From positions 2,356,001 to 2,420,000 of the forward strand of contig NZ_CP010537.1 of assembly GCF_000832305.1 (NCBI RefSeq): 64,000 bases of DNA, in the 5' to 3' direction. Below are positions 17,742-26,254 of the stretch, one piece after another (positions within the stretch are counted from its first letter, which is position 1; each line of letters starts with the position of its first letter). Both the position numbers and the translations under genes were made by a program. This stretch comes from Cupriavidus basilensis (GTDB taxonomy: Bacteria; Pseudomonadota; Gammaproteobacteria; Burkholderiales; Burkholderiaceae). Below the pieces are notes generated by a model that made no database searches, was not told where the DNA came from, and saw only the letters and a list, made by a program, of their open reading frames with translations.

Positions 17742-18194
17742 TTACTTGCCCGCCACCTTGGCGTACGTGCCCTTGAGCGCAACACCGGCCACCACGGCGC
17801 CGGCGTGGCATTCGTACTCGGTCGGGCTGGCGACCGAGTCTTTCTTGTAATAGCTCACCACATCGACCACGGCATTGGCGCCGAAGGTCTTGGCCTTGTC
17901 CTGGAGCGCGATCAGCGCGGACAGCGCGGCCCAGCGGCAGGCTTCTTCATCGCTCTTGCCGAAGCTGTTGGTCTTGCGGTTGGACACATCGCTCTCCTTG
18001 GTCTCCAGGACCTTGGGCGTCTTCTGCCCCGCCAGGAAGAACTTGACCGAGCCATCGAGCTTTTCCTGTGCTTCCGACATGTCCAGCACTTCCTGGAACG
18101 GCAGCATGTACTTGGTATCGCGCGCCGCTGCGGGTGTGGACAACAGCATGGCGGCCGAGGCGGTTGCGGCCAGGATGGAGAGAGCGTGCTTCAT
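17742..18194 (-). CDS. Small exported protein of the APE operon
   Basis: This 150-residue protein has a clear signal peptide (LSILAATASAAMLLSTPAAA). The mature part starts RDTKYMLPFQEVLDMSEAQEKLDGSVKFF, contains NAVVDVVSYYKKDSV, and has two cysteines (in EEACRW and YECHAG). Related small proteins occur in other APE clusters and are often mislabelled as excinuclease; no nuclease motif is visible here. The start at 18194 has AAGGAAGG upstream, and a tandem-repeat leader precedes it. The role is probably periplasmic, in pigment assembly or transport, but this is inference from operon membership. Confidence 0.75.
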   Translation of the reverse strand: MKHALSILAATASAAMLLSTPAAARDTKYMLPFQEVLDMSEAQEKLDGSVKFFLAGQKTPKVLETKESDVSNRKTNSFGKSDEEACRWAALSALIALQDKAKTFGANAVVDVVSYYKKDSVASPTEYECHAGAVVAGVALKGTYAKVAGK

Positions 18195-18210
18195 TGACCT
18201 TCCTTTCTTG

Positions 18211-18246
18211 GTGTTGTTGGTGTTGTTGGTGTTGTTGGTGTTGTTT
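18211..18246. repeat. 9-bp tandem repeat in an operon leader
   Basis: Three exact copies of GTGTTGTTG and a fourth with one change lie in the 91-bp spacer between apeR and the small exported-protein gene. On the mRNA strand this is a CAACAACAC-type, unstructured, G-poor leader just ahead of the ribosome site. Confidence 0.9.
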
Positions 18247-18285
18247 ATTTTGTTGATGAGGAAAATGCACGGTAGTACCGGCAGA

Positions 18286-19512
18286 TCAACGCCAGCGGCG
18301 GAACACCAGCGACGTGTTGATGCCGCCAAAGGCAAAATTGTTGCTCATCGCATGATCGATGTCGAGCCGCCTGCCCTCGCCCATGATGTAGTCGAGCGAC
18401 GCACAGCGCGGGTCGGGGTTGGCCAGGTTGATGGTGGGCGCAAACCAGCCGTCGCGCATCATCTCGACCGTCATCCACGCCTCGAGCGCGCCGCAGGCGC
18501 CTAGCGTATGACCCATATAACTCTTCAGCGAACTTACCGGCACCGCGTCGCCCAGCACCTCGCGGGTGGCATGTGACTCGGCGATATCGCCCTGGTCGGT
18601 GGCAGTGCCATGGGCATTGACGTAGCCAATCGCCGAGGCCGGCAGGCCGGCATCCTCCAGCGCCAGGCGCATGGCCTGCGCCATGGTGTCCGCCTTGGGC
18701 TGGGTCACGTGGGCGCCATCGCTGTTGGTGCCAAAGCCGACGATCTCGGCCAGGATGCGCGCGCCGCGCGCCAGCGCGTGCTCCAGTTCCTCCAGCACCA
18801 GCGTGCCAGCGCCCTCGCCCAGCACCAAGCCGTCGCGCTCGCTGTCGAACGGGCGCGGCGTGCCATGCGGCGCATCGTTGCAGGTGCTGGTGGCGAACAG
18901 CGTATCGAACACAGCGGCCTCGGTGGGATCCAGTTCCTCGGCGCCGCCCGCCAGCATGGCCACCTGCCGGCCACTGCGGATGGTTTCGTAAGCGTAGCCG
19001 ATGCCCTGGCTGCCCGAGGTGCAGGCACTGGAGGTAGTGAGGATGCGCCCGGTAATGCCGAAGAACACGCCGATGTTCACCGCCGTGGTGTGCGGCATCA
19101 TGCGGATGTAGGTGGTAGCGCTGACGTCCTCGGTGGTGCGATCTATCATCATGCGGCCAAAATCGGCCACAGCCGACGGCGTGCCGGTGGACGAGCCGTA
19201 GGCAATGCCAAGCTTGCCGCTGGTGACCAGCGGATCGCCAAGCAGCCCCGCATCGCGCAAGGCGGCCTCGCTGGCCAGCACCGACATCACCGCCACGCGG
19301 CCCATGGCGCGCGTGACCTTGCGGGTGTAATGCGCCGGCAGCGTGAACGGCGGCACAGGTGCTGCAAGCTGCGTGTTGAGGCCCTTGTAGACGGCCCACT
19401 CCGGCATCTGCACGACCGCGTTGCGGCCGCTGGCCAGGCGCTCGCGCACGCTCGCCCAGTCGTTGCCCAGGGAGCAGACTGCGCCGGCTCCGGTAATGAC
19501 GACTCGCTTCAT
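18286..19512 (-). CDS. apeR: APE beta-ketoacyl-ACP synthase (FabF-like, ApeR)
   Basis: This 408-residue condensing enzyme carries the full Cys-His-His triad: Cys164 in TTSSACTSGSQG, His in NAHGTATDQGD, and His in SYMGHTLGACGALE, followed by NNFAFGGINTSLVF. It extends or initiates the ACP-bound polyene chain by decarboxylative condensation with malonyl-ACP. In characterised APE systems ApeR is the stand-alone ketosynthase encoded after the ApeO-P-Q genes, the same order as here. It overlaps apeQ by four bases. Length is normal. Confidence 0.9.
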   Translation of the reverse strand: MKRVVITGAGAVCSLGNDWASVRERLASGRNAVVQMPEWAVYKGLNTQLAAPVPPFTLPAHYTRKVTRAMGRVAVMSVLASEAALRDAGLLGDPLVTSGKLGIAYGSSTGTPSAVADFGRMMIDRTTEDVSATTYIRMMPHTTAVNIGVFFGITGRILTTSSACTSGSQGIGYAYETIRSGRQVAMLAGGAEELDPTEAAVFDTLFATSTCNDAPHGTPRPFDSERDGLVLGEGAGTLVLEELEHALARGARILAEIVGFGTNSDGAHVTQPKADTMAQAMRLALEDAGLPASAIGYVNAHGTATDQGDIAESHATREVLGDAVPVSSLKSYMGHTLGACGALEAWMTVEMMRDGWFAPTINLANPDPRCASLDYIMGEGRRLDIDHAMSNNFAFGGINTSLVFRRWR

Positions 19513-20240
19513 CCGAACATCCCCCCGTTGACCGAAATCACCTGCCGGGTGATATAGCCCGCATCGGCGGACATCAGGAACGCCACGGTCGCAGCCACCT
19601 CGTCCGGCGTGCCCATGCGGCGTGCCGGGATCATGCGCAAGGCTTCCTCCAGCACGTGTTCCTCGACCATTTCCGTATCGATCAGGCCGGGCGCCACGCA
19701 GTTGACGGTAATGGCGCGCTTGGCCAGCTCGATGGCCAGCGCCTTGGTCGCACCGATCACGCCGGCCTTGGCCGCGCTGTAGTTGGTCTGGCCCCGGTTG
19801 CCCACCAGCCCCGACACCGAGGACAGCGTGACGATACGGCCCGGCTTGCGCCGCTGCACCATGGGCATCACCACCGGGTTGAGCACGTTGTAGAAGGCGT
19901 CCAGGTTGGTGTGGATCACCTCATCCCACTCTGCCCCGGTCATGGCCGGGAACGCCGCATCGCGCGCGATGCCCGCGTTGCAGACCACGCCGTAGTAGCA
20001 GCCATGAGCTTCGATATCGGCCAGCAGCGCGGCCGCGGCCAGCTCCCGCTGGCTGACGTCGAAACAAAGCACGCGTGCGGTGCGGCCCAGGGCGCGGATC
20101 GCGTCGGCCACCGATTCGGCTTCATCGCGCCGGGCGCGGCAATGCACCACCACGTCGTAGCCCTCGCGCGCCATGCGCAGCGCGATGGCACGGCCGATGC
20201 CGCGCGAAGACCCTGTGACGAGCACGGTTCGGTTCGTCAT
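19509..20240 (-). CDS. apeQ: APE 3-oxoacyl-ACP reductase (FabG-like, ApeQ)
   Basis: The 243-residue short-chain dehydrogenase has the NADPH motif TGSSRGIG (residues 10-16), NAG at 88-90, and the catalytic serine (140/141), Tyr154 and Lys158 in YSAAK. It reduces the beta-keto group of the growing polyene on ACP; because no enoyl reductase is encoded, the double bond made next is kept. The start at 20240 gives the standard N-terminus and overlaps the upstream dehydratase gene by four bases; the longer ORF is arginine-rich read-through. Confidence 0.92.
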   Translation of the reverse strand: MTNRTVLVTGSSRGIGRAIALRMAREGYDVVVHCRARRDEAESVADAIRALGRTARVLCFDVSQRELAAAALLADIEAHGCYYGVVCNAGIARDAAFPAMTGAEWDEVIHTNLDAFYNVLNPVVMPMVQRRKPGRIVTLSSVSGLVGNRGQTNYSAAKAGVIGATKALAIELAKRAITVNCVAPGLIDTEMVEEHVLEEALRMIPARRMGTPDEVAATVAFLMSADAGYITRQVISVNGGMFG

Positions 20241-20707
20241 GGTTGTTGTCCTTGCAAGAAAGCCTGCGCGTCGGCAGGCTGGAAAACGGAAACGTTGGCG
20301 CGCGCCACTTCGCGCTCGCCCAGCGACAGCGAGCAGGCAAACATGCCGAGCCCGTTGTCGCCGACCAGCTCGGCGCGCACTTGTATGGTCAGCACGCTGC
20401 CCACCGGGAACGCGGGCACATCGCATTCATAGCGCCGCGAGCCAAGCAGAAAGCCGATGCCAGGCGCCCGGCCGGCGCGCCAGTCCTGCGCGCCGGCCCA
20501 GGCGGCAATGGTCTGCGCCATGTACTCGATGCCGACCCAGCCCGGCATGCCGGACTCATCCACAAACAGCTGGGTGGCGCGCACCGTGGTGCGCGCCACC
20601 GCGTGTTCCTCATCGGCGCGCAAGAGCTCATCCAGCAAGCGCATCCCGCCGGCGTGCGGCAGCACCTCGGCGATTGCCGGCAACGCGGCAAGGGACGTCG
20701 TGGTCAT
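20237..20707 (-). CDS. apeP: APE 3-hydroxyacyl-ACP dehydratase (hotdog, ApeP)
   Basis: The 156-residue FabZ-like hotdog protein has His18 in VLPHAGGMRLLDEL and Glu61 in VGIEYMAQTIAAW, placed as the catalytic pair of FabA/FabZ dehydratases. It removes water from the hydroxyacyl-ACP to form the conjugated double bond. A second dehydratase domain sits at the end of the ligase gene at 29100, so the operon has two, as in other APE systems. It lies 2 bp after the apeO stop codon and overlaps apeQ. Confidence 0.88.
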   Translation of the reverse strand: MTTTSLAALPAIAEVLPHAGGMRLLDELLRADEEHAVARTTVRATQLFVDESGMPGWVGIEYMAQTIAAWAGAQDWRAGRAPGIGFLLGSRRYECDVPAFPVGSVLTIQVRAELVGDNGLGMFACSLSLGEREVARANVSVFQPADAQAFLQGQQP

Positions 20708-20709
20708 GG

Positions 20710-21891
20710 TCAGCCGGCTCCCAGTATCACGGCGCTATTGCTGCCGCCAAATGCGAAGGAATTGCTCATCACGTAGCGCGGCGCGCGGCCCAGCGTTTCG
20801 CCGGGGGCCACCACGCGCAGCGCCGGCAAGGCCGGATCGGGCACGCCGTCCCACCAGTGCGGGGGCAGGCGGCCGTGCGGGTTGTCGACCAGCGTCAGCC
20901 ACATCAGCGCGGCCTCAATGGCACCGGCCGCGCCGAGCGCGTGCCCGGTCATCGGCTTGGTCGAGCTAAGCGGCAGGTCGGCGCCGAACACCGCGGCGCA
21001 TGCCAGCGCTTCCATGGCGTCGTTCTGCGGCGTGGCGGTGCCGTGCAGGTTGAGGTAATCGATGTCCGCGGGCGCAAGCCCGGCGCGCTCCAGCGCCTGC
21101 AGCATGGCGGCCCGCGCACCGGCGCCGCTGGGGTCCGGCGCCGACATGTGATGCGCGTCGGAGGTCTCGCCACAGCCGGCCAGGCGCACCGGTCCCGGTT
21201 CCGCGGACAGCAGGAACAAGCCAGCGCCTTCACCCAGGTTGATGCCGCAACGGTTGGCCGACAGCGGGTTGCAGCGCGACGCCGAGACGGAATCCAGCGC
21301 GCTGAAGCCGGCGACGGTGAAGGAGCACAGGGTGTCCGCTCCACCCGCGATCACCACGTCCGCCATGCCGCTGCGCAGCAGGCGCGCGGCAGCCGCCAGC
21401 GCCTTGGCGCTCGACGAGCAGGCGGTGGACAGCGTGTAGGCCACGCCGGTCACGCCCAGCACGCCAGCCAGGAACTGCGCCGGCGAGCCCAGCTCCTGCT
21501 GCCCGTAGTGGAAACCCTCCGGCCACGCGCCGGTGGCGGCGCGCGCGCGCACGGCCACGCCGCCCTCGGCAATGCCGGAGGTACTGGTGCCCAGCACCAC
21601 GGCCACCCGCGCCGGGCCAACCCGGGCGATGGCGGCCTGCGCCTGCGGCATGAACTGGAGCGCCGCGTGATACAGCAGCGCATTGTTGCGGGTACGGTGC
21701 ACCCGTGGCGTGTCGTCCGGCAGGCTGAGCGCGGTGTTGACCGTGCCGAGCTGCAGCGGGCGGCCCGGGCTGTACAGCTCGGTCACCTCGCCGCCCTGCG
21801 GGGCGTCGCCGCGCCAGAGCGCCGCGCGCACGGCATCGGCGCCGTCGCCCAGCGCGCAGGTCACGCCCAGTGCGTTAATAAAGACATTCAT
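20710..21891 (-). CDS. apeO: APE beta-ketoacyl-ACP synthase (ApeO)
   Basis: The 393-residue ketosynthase has Cys158 in LSTACSSSAKAL, His in LNLHGTATPQNDA and His in PMTGHALGAAGAIEAAL, and ends SNSFAFGGSNSAVIL. In known APE synthases ApeO pairs with the chain-length-factor-like ApeC, encoded here at the other end of the operon (32742). The start at 21891 (MNVFINALG) overlaps the lipoprotein gene stop by four bases. Confidence 0.9.
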   Translation of the reverse strand: MNVFINALGVTCALGDGADAVRAALWRGDAPQGGEVTELYSPGRPLQLGTVNTALSLPDDTPRVHRTRNNALLYHAALQFMPQAQAAIARVGPARVAVVLGTSTSGIAEGGVAVRARAATGAWPEGFHYGQQELGSPAQFLAGVLGVTGVAYTLSTACSSSAKALAAAARLLRSGMADVVIAGGADTLCSFTVAGFSALDSVSASRCNPLSANRCGINLGEGAGLFLLSAEPGPVRLAGCGETSDAHHMSAPDPSGAGARAAMLQALERAGLAPADIDYLNLHGTATPQNDAMEALACAAVFGADLPLSSTKPMTGHALGAAGAIEAALMWLTLVDNPHGRLPPHWWDGVPDPALPALRVVAPGETLGRAPRYVMSNSFAFGGSNSAVILGAG

Positions 21892-22496
21892 TTCGTCCCT
21901 CCTTGCCCTGCCGGCGGCAGGGTGCGGATGGTCAGCCGATAGCCATCGCGGTATTGCTCGAACTCGATCGTTTGCGGGTCCGGATAGCGCACCTGCGCCA
22001 CCACCTCGCCACCCTCGCGCAGCACGCGCAGGCCGGCCTCGACCTCCAGGCGCCAGCCCGCCGGCAAGGCCGCGGCAATCGCCCCGACCGGCCACAACGA
22101 CAACTGCATTTCACTCAGGATACGCTCCGGCACCAGCTCGGCCGGCGCCCAGGGCGAGCGCACCACGCGCAGGTCCTGCCCATCCCAGTCCAGCCGCGCC
22201 AGCACCTGCCCGCCAGCCAGCGCGGCCAGCCGCGTGTGGGTGGCGTCGGCTTCCAGCAGGGCCTGGATCTCGCGGCGCTCCTCCCCGCGCGGGGTGCGGT
22301 ACACCACGGTGATCTGCTGCTGCAGCGCCAGCTCGCGGCCCAGCGATGCCGGCGGCAGGCGCAGCAACGGCACGGGCTGCTGCTCGGCAGGCAAGGCGGG
22401 CGCGGCAGGCGGCGCAGCGGAACCCGCCGCCGGCCCCGCGCCCGGGCCGGCACAGCCCGCCAGCAGCAACGCACACGCGGCAACACCCAGCAGCAT
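21888..22496 (-). CDS. DUF3261 lipoprotein of the APE operon
   Basis: The 202-residue protein starts MLLGVAACALLLAGC, a classic lipoprotein signal with Cys about residue 15, followed by a proline/alanine-rich linker. A beta-rich domain comes next (VVYRTPRGEERREIQALLEAD, then LSLWPVGAIAAALPAGW), matching DUF3261 proteins found in APE clusters. The start at 22496 is chosen because it puts the lipobox at the right distance. It likely sits in the outer or inner membrane leaflet and assists pigment or lipid transfer with the LolA-like and MMPL proteins; this is inference. Confidence 0.8.
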   Translation of the reverse strand: MLLGVAACALLLAGCAGPGAGPAAGSAAPPAAPALPAEQQPVPLLRLPPASLGRELALQQQITVVYRTPRGEERREIQALLEADATHTRLAALAGGQVLARLDWDGQDLRVVRSPWAPAELVPERILSEMQLSLWPVGAIAAALPAGWRLEVEAGLRVLREGGEVVAQVRYPDPQTIEFEQYRDGYRLTIRTLPPAGQGGTK

Positions 22497-22534
22497 CCGC
22501 GCCAGCGCGGCGCCAATGCAGTGATGCCTGGCGA

Positions 22535-23764
22535 TCAGGCTTCGCAAAGCTGCTCCAGCACGCCAAGGCGGCGCCGCGACTCGGTGACGAACGGGTTGGT
22601 GCGGTCCCAGGCATAGCCCGCCAGGATGGCCGAGATCATGCGGCGGATTTCCGGCGTGGCATTGGGATGGAAAATCAGCTTCTGGAAGCTGCCTTCGTAC
22701 CACGCTTGCACAAAGGTGCGGAAGCAATCCACGCCGTCCTTGAGCGGGCGGCCGTAGTCGGCCTGCCAGTCCACCGTCTCGCCATTCAACTGGCGCGCCA
22801 GGCAGGCCGTGGCCAGGCTGGCGGACTTGAAGGCAATGGTGACGCCGGACGAGAACACCGGGTCGAGGAATTCGCCCGCATTGCCCAGCAACGCATAGCC
22901 CTTGCCCCACAGCGACTTCACGTTGGCCGAGTAACCGGCGATCTGCCGGGCCGGGGTGTCCCAGTCGGCGTTGGCCAGCAGCTTGGCAAGGCCGGGCTCC
23001 TCGCCCACCAGCGCCCGCAGCCGCTCGGTCTCGGTCCCTGTGTACTGGTCGAGGAAGCGCTTTTCCGCCACCACGCCCTGCGAGCAGCGGCCGTCCGAGA
23101 ACGGAATGGTCCAGTACCAGACATCGACATGCTCCGGATGCACGCTGACGCGGATCTTGTTGCGATCGAAGGTGCCCAGCGGGATGCGGTCTTCCACGTG
23201 GGTGAAGATGGCGCTGCGCACGGGGAAGTTCGACGGCGACTCCAGGTCCAGCAGGCGCGGCAGCACGCGACCGAAACCCGAGGCATCCAGCAAGAAGCGC
23301 GCGCGCACCTGGTACACCTTGCCATCCGGGTCGCGCACGGTGACGCAAGGCTGCTCGCCCTCCAGGTCGACCGCGCTCACCTGGTGCTTGAAACGGACCT
23401 CGGCGCCCTGCTTCTGCGCCTCGCGGATCAGCACGTCGTCAAAGCGCGCGCGCTGGACCTGGTAGGTGGTGCCCCAGCCGGCGGAGAATTTGTCGCGGAA
23501 ATCGAAATCCGTATAGCGGTCGCCACGCACGAAGGCAGCGCCGTTCTTGTACTGGAAGCCGGCTTCGACCACCGCCTGCAGCATGCCCGCCTCTTCGATG
23601 TAGGCCATGCTCTGCGGCAGCAGGCTTTCCCCGATCGAGAAGCGCGGGAAGGTCTCTTTCTCGAGCACCAGCACATCAATGCCGCGCTTGCGCAAAAGGC
23701 CCGCCGCCACGGAGCCCGCCGGGCCGGCGCCGATGATAAGGACATCCACCTGTTCGGTATTCAT
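22535..23764 (-). CDS. FAD-dependent oxidoreductase with halogenase signature
   Basis: The 409-residue flavoprotein begins with the FAD-binding GAGPAG (residues 12-17) and has FPRFSIGESLLP (39-50). It shows two marks of flavin-dependent halogenases: Lys73 in FQYKNGAAF, and W216-Y-W218-T-I-P221, an exact WxWxIP motif. These enzymes use reduced FAD, O2 and halide to halogenate aromatic or carrier-bound substrates. A hydroxylase or an electron-transfer role remains possible, and no flavin reductase gene is adjacent. Within the APE operon the natural substrate would be the aryl head group. The gene is separated from the MMPL gene by 90 bp containing a 12-bp tandem repeat. Confidence 0.8.
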   Translation of the reverse strand: MNTEQVDVLIIGAGPAGSVAAGLLRKRGIDVLVLEKETFPRFSIGESLLPQSMAYIEEAGMLQAVVEAGFQYKNGAAFVRGDRYTDFDFRDKFSAGWGTTYQVQRARFDDVLIREAQKQGAEVRFKHQVSAVDLEGEQPCVTVRDPDGKVYQVRARFLLDASGFGRVLPRLLDLESPSNFPVRSAIFTHVEDRIPLGTFDRNKIRVSVHPEHVDVWYWTIPFSDGRCSQGVVAEKRFLDQYTGTETERLRALVGEEPGLAKLLANADWDTPARQIAGYSANVKSLWGKGYALLGNAGEFLDPVFSSGVTIAFKSASLATACLARQLNGETVDWQADYGRPLKDGVDCFRTFVQAWYEGSFQKLIFHPNATPEIRRMISAILAGYAWDRTNPFVTESRRRLGVLEQLCEA

Positions 23765-23802
23765 TTGCAACCCTGTTTGACTCGTTGATCTTGTTGGTTT
23801 TA

Positions 23803-23838
23803 TTTGTCTTGCTATCTGTCTTGCTACCTGTCTTGCTG
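23803..23838. repeat. 12-bp tandem repeat in an operon leader
   Basis: Three adjacent copies of a 12-bp unit (TTTGTCTTGCTA, TCTGTCTTGCTA, CCTGTCTTGCTG) lie between the MMPL gene and the halogenase-like gene. On the mRNA strand they read as AGCAAGACA-type A/C-rich sequence ahead of the latter gene, comparable in character to the repeat at 18211. Confidence 0.88.
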
Positions 23839-23854
23839 CTACTTCAACATGCAA

Positions 23855-26254
23855 CTAGTGCGTATGCCCATGCGGCACGTGCGGCGCGTGCGGCCGGAAC
23901 CATGGCGACAGCACCCATACCGCCCCCACGCCCGACAGCATGGTCATGCCAAAGGCATGCAGCGCAGGCGTGGACGACAACGCCAGCAGGCCAAAGGCCA
24001 GCAGCGTACTGGCCGCGCCAAGCACGATCGCCGTCCATGACTCGCCGTCGCCGGGATGCTCCAGCAGGAAGATGCCGTAGTCCACGCCCACGCCAAGCAG
24101 CAACGCCAGCGCAAGCACGGAGAACAGTTGCAGCGGCACATGCAGCCAGCCCAGCAGCGCCACGCTGAATACCGCCGCCAGCAAGGTCGGCACCAGCGCC
24201 CGCCACGAGGCCCTGCCATAGCGCCATGCCAGCAACAGCGCCACGCCCAGCGCGCCGGCACCCAGCAGCCAGGTCATCAGCACGCGGTAATGCTTGAGCA
24301 GCGAGGACAGGTCGGCCACGCGGTCCACCCACTCGACGCCCTGCACCTTGGCCGCCGCCGCCTCGATCAGCGCAATGGTGGCGGGCTTGTCCAGCCCGCG
24401 CAGCAGCATGACGCTGGCGTAGCCCTGACCCTCGCGATCCAGCCAAAGGTGGCGCAACGTCTCGGAAACCGGGTTCGCCAGCCACGCCGGCAACGTCAGC
24501 ACACGGTCCGGCGCGGCGGCATTGGGCGCACCCACGGCGCCGCCCACCGCGCGCGCCACGCGCTCGCGCACGGCGGCCTCCAGGCCGTGCGTCAGCGTGG
24601 CATCGGCATGCTGGCGGGACGCCGATGGCACCCAATCGGAGATGGCCAGGAAGCCCTCCAGCTCGCCGCGCGCCACCACGCCCGCCAGCGCCGCCTTGAC
24701 CGCTTCCTCGCGCGCCAGCACCTGGTCCGGCGAGTCGCCGCGCACCAGCAGGAACTGGGCGGGGCTCGGCGTGCCCAGCAAGCGCCCGGCGGTGCGCTGC
24801 GCCTCGATCAGCGCCGGCGGCGAGCTTTGCAGCTGGCGCACGTCATCCGCCACCCTGACCTGCCACAGCCCCGGTGCGATGAACAAGGCCAGGGCGCCCA
24901 GCAGCAGCATCGAAGCGCGATCCATGCCCACGCGCGGCCAGCGCGCCAGGCTGGCGGTCAGCCAGCTCGACAGGCGCGTCTGGCGCAGCTGGCCGCGGTC
25001 GAGCAGCGGGAACCAGAACACCACGGTCAGGAAAGCCGCCACCAGTCCCACGGCCGAGAACAGCGCCATTTGCCGCAGCCCCGGGAACGGCGCGATGCCC
25101 AGCGCCAGGTAGGCCACCACGCTGGTCGACAGCGCCAGCGCCATGCCCGGCAGCAGCCGGCGCATCACCTGCGGCGGCGACACGCCAGGGCTGGCCTGGC
25201 GCGACACGAAATAGTGAATGCCGAAGTCCTCGGCCACGCCCACCAGGCTGGCCCCGAACACCAGCGTGATCAGGTGGACGCGGTCAAAGACCAGCGCGGT
25301 GGCCGACACCGCGGCAGCCGTGCCGATCAGCAGCGACAGCCCCACCAGGATGATCGGGCGCAGCGAACGGAAGGCCAGCCAGACCAGCAGCAAGACCGCC
25401 GCCAGCGAGCCCCAGCCGATCACGTTCATCTCCAGGTTGGCCTGGGATGCGGCGGCTTCCGCGTGCAAGGGAATGCCGGCGGCCACCACGTGGACGCCGT
25501 CATCGCCCTGCGCGGCGGCGCGCTCGCCCAGCTGCAGCACGTCGCCGTAGTCCGTATTTCCGCTCACCGAGAACGCAGGCTTGGTGATGCGATACGTCAG
25601 CAGCACCCACTCCTTGCCCTCGGCGCTGAGCGCTGCGCGGCCATCACGCTCATGCACGCGCGTAATCGCCGCGCGCGACAGCCACCAGTCCTGCCAGAGC
25701 CCGATCGGGTCGGCTGCCCAGTCGGTCAGGCGCGGGCCAGTGGAAAGCTGGTAGAGCCGGGTCAGCGCCTGTTGGGACAGTGCATCGGGATCCGCCTGGC
25801 GCAGCATGGCGCGCTGGCTGTCGGTAAGCAGGCGGTCGCGGTAAGGCCGGTAGAAGGCTAGCGCCGCGTCGAGGTCGAAACTGGCGATGCGGTCCACCGG
25901 CTGCAGCAAGCTTGCTTTCGGTTTCGCAGCCGCGCTGAAGCGGTCGGCGGCGGCGCGGGCGCGGGCCCAGTCGGGCGCGCCGACCAGCACCACGATCTCG
26001 CGCGAGACGCCATCGGCCAGCCGGCGCAGCACGCGGTCGGCGGTGGCGGTGCGCTGGCTGGTGGGCAACAAGGCCATCACATCGGTGTCGAGCCGCGAGG
26101 CGCGCCAGAACTGCAACTGATGCACCGTCAGCGCGATCACCAGCAGCAGCCACGCCACGGCCAGCACCCGCTCCAGGGTGCTGAGCCCGTGCGCGGGCTT
26201 GCCGGTGGCCGGGGCGGCCTTTGCGGCCTTCGCCACCTTTGCCGCCTTACTCAA
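23855..26254 (-). CDS. MMPL/RND-family exporter of the APE operon
   Basis: This inner-membrane protein of about 799 residues has the two-fold MMPL design. One membrane helix (LAVAWLLLVIALTVHQL) precedes a large periplasmic domain and a five-helix block (WGSLAAVLLLVWLAFRSL to VFWFPLL). A second repeat ends with the helix LALLLGVGVDYGIFLLEHPG. The family moves lipids and lipid-linked pigments out of the membrane. I take TTG at 26254 as the start because GAGGAG lies 8 bases upstream, inside the end of the lolA-like gene; a GTG at 26293 is possible but has no ribosome site. Together with the LolA-like protein and DUF3261 lipoprotein it should deliver the aryl polyene to the outer membrane. Confidence 0.85.
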   Translation of the reverse strand: MSKAAKVAKAAKAAPATGKPAHGLSTLERVLAVAWLLLVIALTVHQLQFWRASRLDTDVMALLPTSQRTATADRVLRRLADGVSREIVVLVGAPDWARARAAADRFSAAAKPKASLLQPVDRIASFDLDAALAFYRPYRDRLLTDSQRAMLRQADPDALSQQALTRLYQLSTGPRLTDWAADPIGLWQDWWLSRAAITRVHERDGRAALSAEGKEWVLLTYRITKPAFSVSGNTDYGDVLQLGERAAAQGDDGVHVVAAGIPLHAEAAASQANLEMNVIGWGSLAAVLLLVWLAFRSLRPIILVGLSLLIGTAAAVSATALVFDRVHLITLVFGASLVGVAEDFGIHYFVSRQASPGVSPPQVMRRLLPGMALALSTSVVAYLALGIAPFPGLRQMALFSAVGLVAAFLTVVFWFPLLDRGQLRQTRLSSWLTASLARWPRVGMDRASMLLLGALALFIAPGLWQVRVADDVRQLQSSPPALIEAQRTAGRLLGTPSPAQFLLVRGDSPDQVLAREEAVKAALAGVVARGELEGFLAISDWVPSASRQHADATLTHGLEAAVRERVARAVGGAVGAPNAAAPDRVLTLPAWLANPVSETLRHLWLDREGQGYASVMLLRGLDKPATIALIEAAAAKVQGVEWVDRVADLSSLLKHYRVLMTWLLGAGALGVALLLAWRYGRASWRALVPTLLAAVFSVALLGWLHVPLQLFSVLALALLLGVGVDYGIFLLEHPGDGESWTAIVLGAASTLLAFGLLALSSTPALHAFGMTMLSGVGAVWVLSPWFRPHAPHVPHGHTH

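Noticed and set aside
18195..18285. CRISPR-like or mobile-element origin of the 9-bp repeats
   Set aside because: The units are directly adjacent with no spacers, so this is a simple tandem repeat.
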